A stretch of DNA of 37,435 nucleotides from a virus: IMG/VR virus record IMGVR_UViG_3300046665_000756, positions 1 through 37,435 of that record. One strand, given 5' to 3'. Below are positions 15,035 through 22,881 of this stretch, piece by piece; within the stretch, counting starts at the first letter, position 1, and each line of letters starts with the position of its first letter. The notes beneath the pieces are model-generated. The model ran no database searches, was not told where the DNA came from, and saw only the letters and a list, made by a program, of their open reading frames with translations. A program made the translations under genes and the position numbers.

Positions 15035-15490
15035 TCAAGCCTTCAATGCGTCGATGATGTCGCGCGCGCTGGGCGCGGGAATGCCGATTTTGTCGGCCCG
15101 GCTGGCGGGCGCCTGCGCCAGGGCGTAGAGCGCGTCCACTTCCTGCTGCGTGGCGACGCCGTGCTGCACCCACATGGCGAGCATGAACTGCAGGTCTGGG
15201 TCCTCGATATGGATCGGGTCGCCGCAGGCGAATGAATCGCGGATCACCAGACACGAGGCGCGGCAGGCATGCTCCGCGTCGTTGCTGGCGTCCACGATCC
15301 GGGCGTATGGCCCCCTCGCGGCCCATGCCTTAGCAGTCGTCGTGCGCAGCGGCCCAGTCATCGTCGCGATCGGGGCCGTGATCAGCTCGACGACGCGCGA
15401 GGGGTCGTCCGGGAGGAACCGGGCGTAGCCACGGCCGGCCGGGTCGTCCGTCAGCTCGGCGCGCAGCGCTGCTTGCTGTTCAGGGGTCAT
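15035..15490 (-). CDS. Conserved phage protein in the head region, unknown function
   Basis: 151 residues if the ATG at 15490 is used; a TTG two codons earlier overlaps the upstream stop and is an alternative. The N-terminus (MTPEQQAALRAELTDDPAGRGY) is typical of small phage head-region proteins, and two Cys residues (HACRASCLVI) lie in the middle. The remainder is helical. It probably has a structural or assembly role. No enzymatic motif was seen. Confidence 0.6.
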   Translation of the reverse strand: MTPEQQAALRAELTDDPAGRGYARFLPDDPSRVVELITAPIATMTGPLRTTTAKAWAARGPYARIVDASNDAEHACRASCLVIRDSFACGDPIHIEDPDLQFMLAMWVQHGVATQQEVDALYALAQAPASRADKIGIPAPSARDIIDALKA

Positions 15491-15492
15491 GG

Positions 15493-15906
15493 TCAACCCA
15501 GGGTGAAAGCGCCGTTCGCCTGATCGAAGTCGATCAGGATGGTCTCGGTGTCGTTGAGCGTGATGCTCGATCCGTAGTCGTAGAACCCGATTAGGTCACC
15601 GTTCGCGGCGGTGGCGTTCGCGAGCACGGCGTAGCGGAACGGGCCGACGGTGCCGCCGGCGGCTGTCAGCGTCAGGTCGGCAAGCACCTGCTTGAGAGTC
15701 CCGCCGGTCTGCGTCGACGACGTCGTCGTCACGTTGCGCGACGAGCAGTTCGTGTAGCTGATCTGCGCGATGTCCGCCGTCACCGCCGTGGTGGCCGCGT
15801 TCGGCGCCGTGTTCGTCAGCAGGATCACCAGCTGATCGGTCGCCAGGTTGTGTTTCTTCTTCGCGAGCGCATCGACGAACGCGTTGACTTTCTGGAATGC
15901 GGCCAT
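15493..15906 (-). CDS. Small beta-rich virion-type protein, unknown
   Basis: 137 residues. The start has an AGAGG ribosome-binding site. An N-terminal basic helix ([11 protein letters not shown]) precedes a Thr/Ser/Ala-rich beta-structured body with [14 protein letters not shown]. The composition and position downstream of the capsid suggest a capsid decoration or minor head protein. No known family is recognised. Confidence 0.6.
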   Translation of the reverse strand: MAAFQKVNAFVDALAKKKHNLATDQLVILLTNTAPNAATTAVTADIAQISYTNCSSRNVTTTSSTQTGGTLKQVLADLTLTAAGGTVGPFRYAVLANATAANGDLIGFYDYGSSITLNDTETILIDFDQANGAFTLG

Positions 15907-15916
15907 TGGCTGCCTC

Positions 15917-16102
15917 TCATTGTTCGGCGAGCCGCTCAGCGATGAACGCCAGCAGCTCGTTGTCGGGCTTGCCGACTATGTCTTCGGGGAAGATCGCCAC
16001 CGATCCGCCACGTGTTTTGCGGCGGATGACGACCATGAACACGCTCGGGTCCGCAGCCTGGGTCCGCTCGCTGGCGAGCAGGGCCGCGGTCTCGGGGCTC
16101 AT
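15917..16102 (-). CDS. Small phage protein (61 residues), unknown
   Basis: 61 residues, with an N-terminal [20 protein letters not shown] followed by a basic [10 protein letters not shown] segment and an acidic helical end. It lies between two other small genes after the capsid gene with tight spacing, so it is likely co-translated. No strong ribosome-binding site and no domain are recognised. Confidence 0.5.
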   Translation of the reverse strand: MSPETAALLASERTQAADPSVFMVVIRRKTRGGSVAIFPEDIVGKPDNELLAFIAERLAEQ

Positions 16103-16108
16103 GGTGGA

Positions 16109-16288
16109 TTACTCGATGACCGCTTCGAGTTTTTCCGGAGCGATCGATTCCGCGTAGGCCACGCCATCCGGATCCGAGTCGACCGTGCCGGCCAGCGCCT
16201 TCACCTGCTTCGGGTCCAGCTGAATCACATCGTTGCATTTGCCGAGGTCGCAATCGACCAGCACGCGCACTTTCACTTTTTCTGCCAT
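16109..16288 (-). CDS. Small acidic phage protein (59 residues)
   Basis: I chose the ATG at 16288 because a GGAG site sits 6 bases before it; a GTG four codons upstream is the longer alternative but would overlap this site. The protein begins MAEKVKVRVLVDCDLGKCND, with two Cys in a short beta hairpin, and ends in an acidic helix. Similar small proteins follow HK97-type capsid genes in proteobacterial phages. Function unknown. Confidence 0.6.
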   Translation of the reverse strand: MAEKVKVRVLVDCDLGKCNDVIQLDPKQVKALAGTVDSDPDGVAYAESIAPEKLEAVIE

Positions 16289-16336
16289 GTTGTTCTCCAC
16301 ATTGGCGGCCGGCGCCAGGCTGGCCGCCGGTTACGA

Positions 16337-17545
16337 TCAGGTTGCCGAGTGCTGGAAGGTCTTGACGGCACCGGTGTCCAGCAGGTTGCCGCCGGCACGC
16401 GCCCAGGCCAGGAAGCCGATCTGGCCCTTGCTCAGATAGGCCGAGTCTTCGAAACGGAACAGGGTCAGTTCCATAGCGTCTCGGATCATGTACTCGTCCA
16501 GCTTGCCGAACGCGGCGGACTTGGCGTTCGCCGCGGGTGCCGGCATGTGGTTGTTGATCTGCGCCGAGTAGCCCAGCAGCTCGTCGGCCAGGCCAGCGGA
16601 GATGCCAGCTTCGTACGACGGCGCCCAGATCGGGCGGTTCTGGCTGTCCTTCAGCTTGCGGACGACCTTGCGGAACGACTGCGAGAACATCCACTTGCGG
16701 TTCTGGTAGCCCTCGTCGATCGATTCGACCAGGTCGACCAGGTCGTCGTAGGTCACGGTCGTCGTGGTACCGGTGGCGCCCACCTTGCCGACCGAAGCGG
16801 CCGCCGTGATGCCGAACGGCTCGCCCGTGCCCGTGCCGACCGTGAACTTGCGGTTCTGGATGCGGCCGACACGGTCGCGCACGCGCTTGTTGATCATCGC
16901 GATGATGTCGATGGTGGTGTCCTGCACCAGTTCCAGCGGGATGGCGATCGACTTCGAACCGAACTTGAACGTGTTCAGGCCGACGGTACCGAACGACGGG
17001 TCGGCAGCGGCTGCGGTCTGGTTCTCGGCAACGATCTCACCTTCTTCACCGGTGCCATCGCTGGTCGGATAGGACAGCGGCGCGCCGTTGGCGGTGACCA
17101 GGCGGCCGGCGACCTGGCGCATGCCGGCGTAGGTCGCGATCGCGTCGATCAGTTCCTTGGCGATCTCGCTCTGGACGGTGTAGCCGCCCTGGGCCGGCGT
17201 CGTGGTTCCCATCGTATTGCGGACTTGCTGCAATTCTTCACGGGTCAACGCGGTCGGACCTTCGCGCAGCAGCTTGGCGAACAGGACGCGGCCCTTCGCC
17301 TCGTCTTTGTTGGCCGGACCACGGCGGAACTGCTCGACGTCGTTGTTGCCCTTCTCGACTTCGAGGGCCATCACCTGCTCGATCGCGGCAATCTCGGCGT
17401 CGATCGCGACGATCTTTTCGGAGCGCGCGTCGAATTGCGTTTGGTCGTCCTTCGACCAGACGCGGTCGCCCTTTTGTTCCAGCTGGTTACGGGCTTCGCG
17501 GGCGAGTTGCTGACGCTGCTCGCGCAAGTCTTGAATGGATTTCAT
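16337..17545 (-). CDS. Major capsid protein, HK97 type
   Basis: 402 residues. The first about 80 residues are a charged coiled coil (the delta domain used as an internal scaffold). The HK97 fold follows, with TPAQGGYTVQSEIAKELI, the E-loop and P-domain region, and RKWMFSQSFRKVVRKLKDSQNR. It forms the icosahedral shell; the protease gene upstream should remove the N-terminal part. An AAAGGA ribosome-binding site precedes the ATG. A terminator-like hairpin separates it from the protease, which may allow separate control of capsid dosage. Confidence 0.95.
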   Translation of the reverse strand: MKSIQDLREQRQQLAREARNQLEQKGDRVWSKDDQTQFDARSEKIVAIDAEIAAIEQVMALEVEKGNNDVEQFRRGPANKDEAKGRVLFAKLLREGPTALTREELQQVRNTMGTTTPAQGGYTVQSEIAKELIDAIATYAGMRQVAGRLVTANGAPLSYPTSDGTGEEGEIVAENQTAAAADPSFGTVGLNTFKFGSKSIAIPLELVQDTTIDIIAMINKRVRDRVGRIQNRKFTVGTGTGEPFGITAAASVGKVGATGTTTTVTYDDLVDLVESIDEGYQNRKWMFSQSFRKVVRKLKDSQNRPIWAPSYEAGISAGLADELLGYSAQINNHMPAPAANAKSAAFGKLDEYMIRDAMELTLFRFEDSAYLSKGQIGFLAWARAGGNLLDTGAVKTFQHSAT

Positions 17546-17568
17546 CCGTTTTCCTTTGTGACAGACGT

Positions 17569-17590
17569 AAAAAAAGCCGCTCGAGGCGGC
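17569..17590 (-). terminator. Terminator-like hairpin between protease and capsid genes
   Basis: Stem GCCGC/GCGGC (17576-17580 and 17586-17590) with a 5-base loop, followed on the minus strand by seven T and then ACG. It lies between the protease stop and the capsid ribosome-binding site. The same GCGGC-T7-ACG arrangement recurs elsewhere in the operon. Confidence 0.6.
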
Positions 17591-17612
17591 CGGTGTGGAT
17601 TGCGCGAGCGCG

Positions 17613-18305
17613 CTATCCGAGTTCGTGCAAGCGCAACCGGTTCAGGTTGCGCTGTCGCAGTGCTTCCCACTGCACGGTATCGTCTGGCGGCGCGATCTTC
17701 GGCGCGTTCTTGTACGCCGACAGATCCCAGGTTGCTTTCGCCTGTGCCGTCTCCGCGACCGTGTCGGCAAATCCATACTCGACCGCTTGATCGGCCGTGA
17801 ACCAGGTCTCTGCGGCCATCCAGGCTGTCAGCTGATCGCGTGCCTGGCCGGTCTTTCGCTCGTAATCGTCGAGGATCGTGCCGTCGATCTTATCGAGCAG
17901 GTCTGCGGTCTGCAGCAGATCCGCCTTGTTCCCATAGGCCATGGTCCACGCGTTGTGAATCATGTACAGCGCACCTTTGGCGATCGTGACCGAGGCGCAG
18001 GCCGCAGTGACATATGTCGCCGCACTGGCTGCCACGCCTTCGATGATCGCGTGCACGTCGCCGTGTTGCGCGATCGCCGCCGCCATGGCCCGACCGTCGA
18101 ACACGTCACCGCCGGGCGAGTTCACGCGCAGCGTCACCTTCGTCCCTGCCATACCCGCAAGCGCCTTATTGAAGTCGCTCGCACTTACACCCCAGTACGG
18201 GTCGATCACGTCGTACAGGAACAGCGTGTTCGGCGCGTCCTCGGCCGAGATGCGCGCCGGTTCACGCCGCGCGTTGTTGCGGATCAGTTGCACCAGCTGC
18301 TTCAT
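17613..18305 (-). CDS. ClpP-like prohead protease
   Basis: 230 residues from the ATG at 18305, which has an AAAGGG site upstream; a longer start at 18371 lies deep within the portal gene and is less likely. A ClpP/crotonase-type serine protease fold is visible: SPGGDVFDG (about 63-71), catalytic Ser94 in GVAASAATYV and His117 in YMIHNAW. It should mature the procapsid by cutting the capsid delta domain. The gene overlaps the end of the portal gene by 44 bp. Confidence 0.9.
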   Translation of the reverse strand: MKQLVQLIRNNARREPARISAEDAPNTLFLYDVIDPYWGVSASDFNKALAGMAGTKVTLRVNSPGGDVFDGRAMAAAIAQHGDVHAIIEGVAASAATYVTAACASVTIAKGALYMIHNAWTMAYGNKADLLQTADLLDKIDGTILDDYERKTGQARDQLTAWMAAETWFTADQAVEYGFADTVAETAQAKATWDLSAYKNAPKIAPPDDTVQWEALRQRNLNRLRLHELG

Positions 18306-19539
18306 CGTTTTTCCCTTTACCTGCGGTGTTTTGCCCACTATTCGGGCTGAAAAGCTTGTCTCCGCCTTCAATCGGCGGCAAATTCTTCGATTTTCGGATC
18401 TCGTTGATGGTCATCCATCCTGGGCCCTGGGATCCCCCGACCGCCTGACGGTTGTACTCGCCCTCGGCCTTTGAGTCGCCAGCGAGCAGCGCCTCCATCT
18501 TGTGCTCGACGAACGGCGACGCCCGCCGGAACAGCTTGCGGTTCAGCTCCTGCCGGATCCGCGTGATGTACGGCTGCAGCGAAAATTTCAGGAAGCCGAT
18601 CGTCATCTGCTCGACGCCGGAGCCCCACGAACTGGTCGTTTCCTGCGCGCCGATCATGTGCGGCGGGACGCCGAACGCGCGCGCGATGTCGATCACCTGG
18701 AACTTGCGCGACTCAAGCAACTGGGCATCGTCGGCCGTCATGCTCATTTCCTTGATCTCAAGGCCCTGTGTGAGCACCATCGGCGCCCCGGCATTTCCGG
18801 CGCCGGCATACTTGCGCTTGTACTCGTTCCGCAGCTGCTCGACCTGGTCGTCGTTCATACGACCTGCAGACTTGATCACGTGCTTCGGCGCGGCACCGTT
18901 CGCGTAAAAGCTTGCCGAGAACGTGTCCGCCGCCAATGCAACACCGATCGACTGGAATGCGGCCCACTGGATCACGGACATGCTGCGCGTACCGTTGAAG
19001 CCAAAGCCCGGGAAGTGGAGCATGTCGTCCTGATGCACCGGCCGCGTCGACGAGTTTTCGTCCGTCACGGAATAGACGAGCGAATCGCCGGCCCTGACCA
19101 CCGAAACCAGATCGGGATGGTGCGGACGCAGGGCACGGACTTCCGCGCCACTGCGCACGATCTCGACGAACCCGTCGCCACGCAGGCAAATCGACTGAAT
19201 CACCCACTCCCACATCGAGGCGGCAGTCCAGCTCTCGATGGGCTGCTCGTTCAGCAGCCACCATAGATCCGGCCGTATCGCCGCGCGCCCGCTGTCGGTT
19301 TCGCGGATCACGCCAATCGGAATCGACGCCAGCGCACCGGCCAGCAGCCGCACCGAGGCATACACGGCGGACACCCGCATTGCGGTATCCGGCGTCACCG
19401 GGAACCCTGACGCCGACGGCGCGCCACCGAGGACGGCCACGACCTGCGGGTCACTCGACCGCACGACGGTCGCTGCGTCCTGCGGGCGCTGTGCGCCGAA
19501 GCCAAGCGCGAAGGCGAATTTCTTGATTGGGTTCATCAT
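18262..19539 (-). CDS. Portal protein, HK97 type
   Basis: 425 residues starting at the ATG pair at 19539/19536, where the start overlaps the TerL stop. Typical HK97 portal motifs are seen: PVTPDTAMRVSAVYASVRLL, then RGDGFVEIVR and ARAFGVPPHMIGA near residue 300. It forms the dodecameric DNA channel at one capsid vertex and docks the terminase and connector. The C-terminal tail is Gly/Asn/Lys-rich and overlaps the protease gene. Confidence 0.92.
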   Translation of the reverse strand: MMNPIKKFAFALGFGAQRPQDAATVVRSSDPQVVAVLGGAPSASGFPVTPDTAMRVSAVYASVRLLAGALASIPIGVIRETDSGRAAIRPDLWWLLNEQPIESWTAASMWEWVIQSICLRGDGFVEIVRSGAEVRALRPHHPDLVSVVRAGDSLVYSVTDENSSTRPVHQDDMLHFPGFGFNGTRSMSVIQWAAFQSIGVALAADTFSASFYANGAAPKHVIKSAGRMNDDQVEQLRNEYKRKYAGAGNAGAPMVLTQGLEIKEMSMTADDAQLLESRKFQVIDIARAFGVPPHMIGAQETTSSWGSGVEQMTIGFLKFSLQPYITRIRQELNRKLFRRASPFVEHKMEALLAGDSKAEGEYNRQAVGGSQGPGWMTINEIRKSKNLPPIEGGDKLFSPNSGQNTAGKGKNDEAAGATDPQQRAA

Positions 19540-21212
19540 TACAGGGATACGAAACCTTGGTCGATTGCGCCGCTCTCGGGATTGAGCGACATGAGCGAAA
19601 CGGCGTTCAGCACGGCCATCAGCGGGTCGATCTTGGCCGACCCCGATGCCTGCTTCGTGATCAGCACCGCGTTCCCACGCGGCTCGATCTTGGCGTTGCC
19701 GACGCACCAGGCCATCAGCGGCCGCCCAGCGTGCACGAGCACACCCTCGGCGAGCTTGCGCTCGGCTGTCTTGATCGACCCCGTCATCTTCCAGCCCTGC
19801 GAGATGCCGACGATCTTTTCCTCCGGGATACCGGCCTCCAGCAGCCCGTCGAGAATGCCGCCCAGGCCGCTCGGGTCGACGCCGATCTTGTCCAGCTTGC
19901 CGGACGCCTCGATCTCGGCGACGTACGCCGCCACTTCCTCGACGTCCTCGCCCATCCGTTCGACGAGCGTCAGGTCGCCGTCGGCCGCGAAATCGCGGAA
20001 CCGCGACGCTTCCTGCTTGCGGCGCTCCAGCACCGAGGGGTGGGCCCAGGCGTGCGCCCACGTCAGCCAGCGGCGCGTCGTCGCGCAGCGGCCAATCGCA
20101 GCCAGGCCCAGCAAGTCGTCCAGGCCGCCGCCGTCGACGCCGACGTCGACCACCTCGGAACGGGCGATCAGGTCCGACAGGCTAAAGGCCGGGATGGCCT
20201 GCTGCTCCCAGAAGTCAGCGCCGGCCCAGCGATCGGACCGCAGGTTCAGGCCGATCTCGACGTTCAGGTGCTTCGACAGGAAGCCCCGCAGGGATTCCTC
20301 GCCACCCGCCTGCGCCTTGCGCAGTTCGCGCTCCAGAAACTCGGCGTCGACCGAGTAGCCGAGGTTCGGGTTCACGATGCCGAAGTTCTCCGGCTTCAGG
20401 TGCTCGCCGGCCTGGATCATCTCGTCCGGGAACTCGTACAGCACCGGCACGAAGCGCGGGTCGACGATCTTCCCGTCGCGCACGTCCCGCGCGTACTGCA
20501 GCTTCTGGCGGAACACGCCCGCTGGCGGCTCGTCGGACTGCGTCGTCAGGTAGATGACGAAGCCTTCCGGGCGCGACGCGAGGCCGCCGACGGCCTCCCG
20601 CAGCATGTTCTCGGCGTTCGGCTGTTTGCCGAACAGCCAGATCTCGTCGACCAGCGTGCCCACCGACTTCTTGCCGGCCGCCGTGTTGGCGTCGGCCGCG
20701 ATCACCTTCAACGTCGCGGATGTGCCGCGATGGGTGATCGTCTTGATGTGGGTCTGGACCTGCATCAGGTCCGCCAGGTCGTCGTCGTGCTTCACCATGT
20801 CACGGCTCGGCGCGAAGCTGTTTGCCGCGACTTCGAGCGTCGGCGCCAGGATCGTGAACTCGCCGGACATCCTCCAGTTCAGGATCAGGGCGGTCATCAT
20901 GATGCCGGCTGCGATGGTCGACTTCGAGTTCTTTTTCGGGATCAGGATGAACCACTCCGTGATTAGCCGGCGGCCTTCGGTGGGCGAGCCTTCGCGCGCG
21001 TCGTACGCGCCGAAGATCGAAGCCACCAGGTCGAATACCCACTGGTCGCACGCCTCGCCAAACGTCGGGCTGCCGGGCGCATCCGCGATCTTCAACTGCT
21101 GGAAGATCCCGACCGCCTCTTCGGCCTGATCGGGAAAGAGCGGCGACGGGATGATGGAACGGCCCGACTTCAGCCTGTCCTTCCAATCGGGACAGGCTGT
21201 CGACCATTCCAT
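19539..21212 (-). CDS. Terminase large subunit
   Basis: 557 residues. The N-terminal ATPase has a Walker-A-like IPKKNSKST (91-99) and Walker B LVDE (187-190). The C-terminal RNase-H-like nuclease has Asp359 in VGVDGGG and a second acidic motif in IGVDPSGLGG. The enzyme cuts concatemeric DNA and pumps it into the prohead. An AAGGAG site lies 6 bases before the ATG, just after the TerS stop. The length fits HK97-type large terminases. Confidence 0.94.
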   Translation of the reverse strand: MEWSTACPDWKDRLKSGRSIIPSPLFPDQAEEAVGIFQQLKIADAPGSPTFGEACDQWVFDLVASIFGAYDAREGSPTEGRRLITEWFILIPKKNSKSTIAAGIMMTALILNWRMSGEFTILAPTLEVAANSFAPSRDMVKHDDDLADLMQVQTHIKTITHRGTSATLKVIAADANTAAGKKSVGTLVDEIWLFGKQPNAENMLREAVGGLASRPEGFVIYLTTQSDEPPAGVFRQKLQYARDVRDGKIVDPRFVPVLYEFPDEMIQAGEHLKPENFGIVNPNLGYSVDAEFLERELRKAQAGGEESLRGFLSKHLNVEIGLNLRSDRWAGADFWEQQAIPAFSLSDLIARSEVVDVGVDGGGLDDLLGLAAIGRCATTRRWLTWAHAWAHPSVLERRKQEASRFRDFAADGDLTLVERMGEDVEEVAAYVAEIEASGKLDKIGVDPSGLGGILDGLLEAGIPEEKIVGISQGWKMTGSIKTAERKLAEGVLVHAGRPLMAWCVGNAKIEPRGNAVLITKQASGSAKIDPLMAVLNAVSLMSLNPESGAIDQGFVSL

Positions 21213-21221
21213 GACTTCTCC

Positions 21222-21689
21222 TTACTTCACCCGCTTGAGCCCGGGCGCCCTCGGCGTTGCAAATTTGTTGGCGGCCTGCTTCGCCGCGTCGGCCTGCGCG
21301 TCCTTCTTGCCGCCCTCGCCCTTCTTCTGGTGCTCGAACGGCATCAGCGCCTTCGCCGCCTCGACGCGCTGCCTGAGGTCGACCTTCGGCTCGTTCATCA
21401 CGGCCTTGAGGAACGCCTTCGGGTCCGAAAAGTTCACTAGGGCGGCCAGATCGAAAGGGGGTCGATGTGGTGCAGCGGACGCCGCCGGAGCCGACTTATC
21501 CACAGGCTTCTTCCGGCCCGCCTTTTTTTGTTCGGCGAGGTACTGCGCGATGTCCGGATCTTTAACAAGGCGCGACCCGGACTGCGCCGCCGTCGCCGGG
21601 CTGTATCCGGCGGCGATTGCCGCGTCTTTATTCGAGAGTCCGGCCAAAACGGCATCGGCGAACGCTCGCTTCTTGCCTGTTAAAGCCAT
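21222..21689 (-). CDS. Terminase small subunit
   Basis: 155 residues. The N-terminal part is a helix-turn-helix: AFADAVLAGLSNKDAAIAAGYS is the DNA-binding signature of phage small terminases. A Lys/Pro/Ala linker and an acidic-then-basic helical C-terminus follow. It recognises the packaging site and delivers DNA to the large subunit. A GGAGGG site precedes the ATG at 9 bases. It lies directly before TerL, with the TerL ribosome-binding site just after the stop. Confidence 0.85.
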   Translation of the reverse strand: MALTGKKRAFADAVLAGLSNKDAAIAAGYSPATAAQSGSRLVKDPDIAQYLAEQKKAGRKKPVDKSAPAASAAPHRPPFDLAALVNFSDPKAFLKAVMNEPKVDLRQRVEAAKALMPFEHQKKGEGGKKDAQADAAKQAANKFATPRAPGLKRVK

Positions 21690-21785
21690 TTAACAAAACC
21701 CTCCACGGGGGAAAAATTCTGCGGATGAGGAACTATGCGGTGTCGGAGGCAAAAAGCCCCAGACTTTCGACCCGCCCCTCCCCCA
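21690..21785 (-). other. Non-coding gap between HNH and TerS genes, candidate packaging region
   Basis: This 96-base gap is the only non-coding stretch between the HNH nuclease and TerS. In HNH-carrying cos phages the cohesive-end site usually lies near here. The sequence holds G-rich and C-rich tracts but no symmetric cut site that I can define. The call is by position only. Confidence 0.25.
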
Positions 21786-22103
21786 TCAGCCCCGCGCCCG
21801 CTCGGCGGCCTCGCGGGCCGTCTTCGCGTCGTGGCAGGGCTGGCAGAGCAGCTCCTTGTTCGCATCGTCGTCGCTGCCGCCCTTCCAGAGCGGCGTGATG
21901 TGGTCGACCGCCGAGCCGACTGCAACGTGGCCCTGCCGCTTGCACTCCTGGCAGAGGCCGCAGTCGCGCGTCCGGATCCGGTTTCGGTCCTGTACACCGG
22001 CCCAGCCACGCTTACGCGGGACGACGTTCTCTCGCTGCGGCGTCAGCACTGCCAACCGCGAGCCGACAGCCCGCAGGCGCGGCTTCAAGGTTGTGATCTT
22101 CAC
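21786..22103 (-). CDS. HNH endonuclease associated with packaging
   Basis: 105 residues if the GTG at 22103 is the start; it has a GGAG site 6 bases upstream and overlaps the previous stop by 4 bp (GTGA). Zinc-binding Cys51/Cys54 and Cys87/Cys90 surround the HNH core (Asp67-His68, Asn82, His91). In HK97 and many cos phages the equivalent HNH protein sits next to the terminase and is needed for specific DNA cleavage. The basic N-terminus would bind DNA. Confidence 0.85.
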   Translation of the reverse strand: MKITTLKPRLRAVGSRLAVLTPQRENVVPRKRGWAGVQDRNRIRTRDCGLCQECKRQGHVAVGSAVDHITPLWKGGSDDDANKELLCQPCHDAKTAREAAERARG

Positions 22104-22327
22104 TTGCGGCTCCTGTCGGGCACTGCGCGGGCCAGCTCGACGAGCGACTGACTCGGCCAGCCGTAACCCTTCGCGCACAGAAGCTGGATTGCCTCTTCGG
22201 CATCCGCCAGGCGCTGGCAAAAGCGATCGAGCACGGCGGTGTCGGCCTCCTTCGCCAAGATGGCCGGGCGCGTGCCTACCACGGCGCGGACCATCTGGTC
22301 ACGGTAGATCAGGTTCAAGTCTGGCAT
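22100..22327 (-). CDS. Small helical phage protein (75 residues)
   Basis: 75 residues from the ATG at 22327. The protein is helical, with ADTAVLDRFCQRLADAEEA followed by CAKGYGWPSQSLVELAR. The pattern is that of small phage proteins encoded just before the packaging genes; function unknown. The stop overlaps the GTG start of the HNH gene. The longer open frame upstream covers two other small genes and is rejected. Confidence 0.6.
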   Translation of the reverse strand: MPDLNLIYRDQMVRAVVGTRPAILAKEADTAVLDRFCQRLADAEEAIQLLCAKGYGWPSQSLVELARAVPDRSRK

Positions 22328-22416
22328 TCCGCTGCTCGCATTCGATCGATGATGGCGTCCTCGCGACGCACCTGCGCCATGAGGCGCATCCAGTACAGCT
22401 CGGCCTCGACGCTCAT
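22315..22416 (-). CDS. Micro-protein (33 residues) with consensus ribosome-binding site
   Basis: A frame from the ATG at 22416 to the TGA at 22315 encodes MSVEAELYWMRLMAQVRRED and 13 further residues. A perfect GGAGG lies 6 bases before the ATG, inside the last codons of the upstream gene. The gene overlaps the next start by 13 bases. It is probably a real, translated helical micro-protein of the packaging operon. Function unknown. Confidence 0.55.
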   Translation of the reverse strand: MSVEAELYWMRLMAQVRREDAIIDRMRAAECQT

Positions 22417-22418
22417 CG

Positions 22419-22613
22419 TCAGCCTCCGTCGCTACGCACGCGCACGCCGACGGAATCGTAGTAGGCATCGCGCGCTTTCAGTTCCATGCGCAGGTGCTGC
22501 AGCTCGGCCAGGATCAGAGCCAGCGTCTCCGCCGACGTCGACGCAGCCTGTGCTTGACGCGCAGTCAGTCCAGCAGCGACGCGCCGCGGCTTCGGTTTGT
22601 TCTCGATGCTCAT
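22419..22613 (-). CDS. First gene of the late operon, small basic protein (64 residues)
   Basis: 64 residues. The basic N-terminus (KPKPRRVAAGL) is followed by a helix (SAETLALILAELQHLRMELK). Its end carries the GGAGG site for the micro-protein downstream. It is the first leftward gene after the AT-rich moron island, so the late promoter or the end point of antitermination should lie just upstream, around 22614-22740. No clear sigma70 promoter is seen there. Function unknown. Confidence 0.6.
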   Translation of the reverse strand: MSIENKPKPRRVAAGLTARQAQAASTSAETLALILAELQHLRMELKARDAYYDSVGVRVRSDGG

Positions 22614-22636
22614 ATGGTCTCACGTAGATCTGTAAT

Positions 22637-22673
22637 AAAAAAAGGCCGCATGCGCGTTGTCGCGACAGGCGGC
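22637..22673 (-). terminator. Terminator-like hairpin upstream of the late operon
   Basis: Outer stem GCCGC/GCGGC (22645-22649 and 22669-22673) with an inner CGCG/CGCG hairpin, followed on the minus strand by CTTTTTTT. It lies only 24 bases before the first late gene. This is the expected place for a regulated terminator that a late antitermination factor would overcome. Confidence 0.5.
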
Positions 22674-22738
22674 GAAGGCTACCGAACTTAGGAAGGAATT
22701 ACGAAAGGCGAGGAACCCCAACTATGCGATTAACGCTT

Positions 22739-22813
22739 ACCATATCAAGGTGACCTAACTTGTTGCAAAGTTGGCTTCTACGGACTGCAATAATTAAGTC
22801 ACCGTGATATGGT
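22739..22813. repeat. 16-bp inverted repeat with central hairpin between the late operon and the HEPN moron
   Basis: Arms ACCATATCAAGGTGAC (22739-22754) and GTCACCGTGATATGGT (22798-22813) match at 15 of 16 positions as inverted copies, 43 bases apart. Between them lies a perfect small palindrome AACTT-N6-AAGTT (22757-22772). The region separates divergent transcription units and is AT-rich. It could be a double operator, a recombinase site or an RNA structure at the moron promoter. No other copy was seen in the window. Confidence 0.65.
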
Positions 22814-22881
22814 TACCGACTGCTTTTTACCAGCAAACCCGACAAGACCTGTCGAAATCAGATCTAACCTTTGGGAATTAC

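Noticed and set aside
15848-17800. 650-residue open frame on the plus strand opposite the capsid gene
   Set aside because: Low-complexity Arg/Val/Leu/Asp composition and exact overlap with the capsid and small structural genes on the other strand mark it as a GC-rich antisense shadow.
19527-20966. 479-residue open frame opposite the terminase
   Set aside because: Shadow of the TerL gene, with no domain or ribosome-binding site.
22760-22800. Possible sigma70 promoter for the HEPN-like gene (TTGCAA ... CAATAA)
   Set aside because: The spacing is about 19 bases and both boxes are weak, so no promoter is called.
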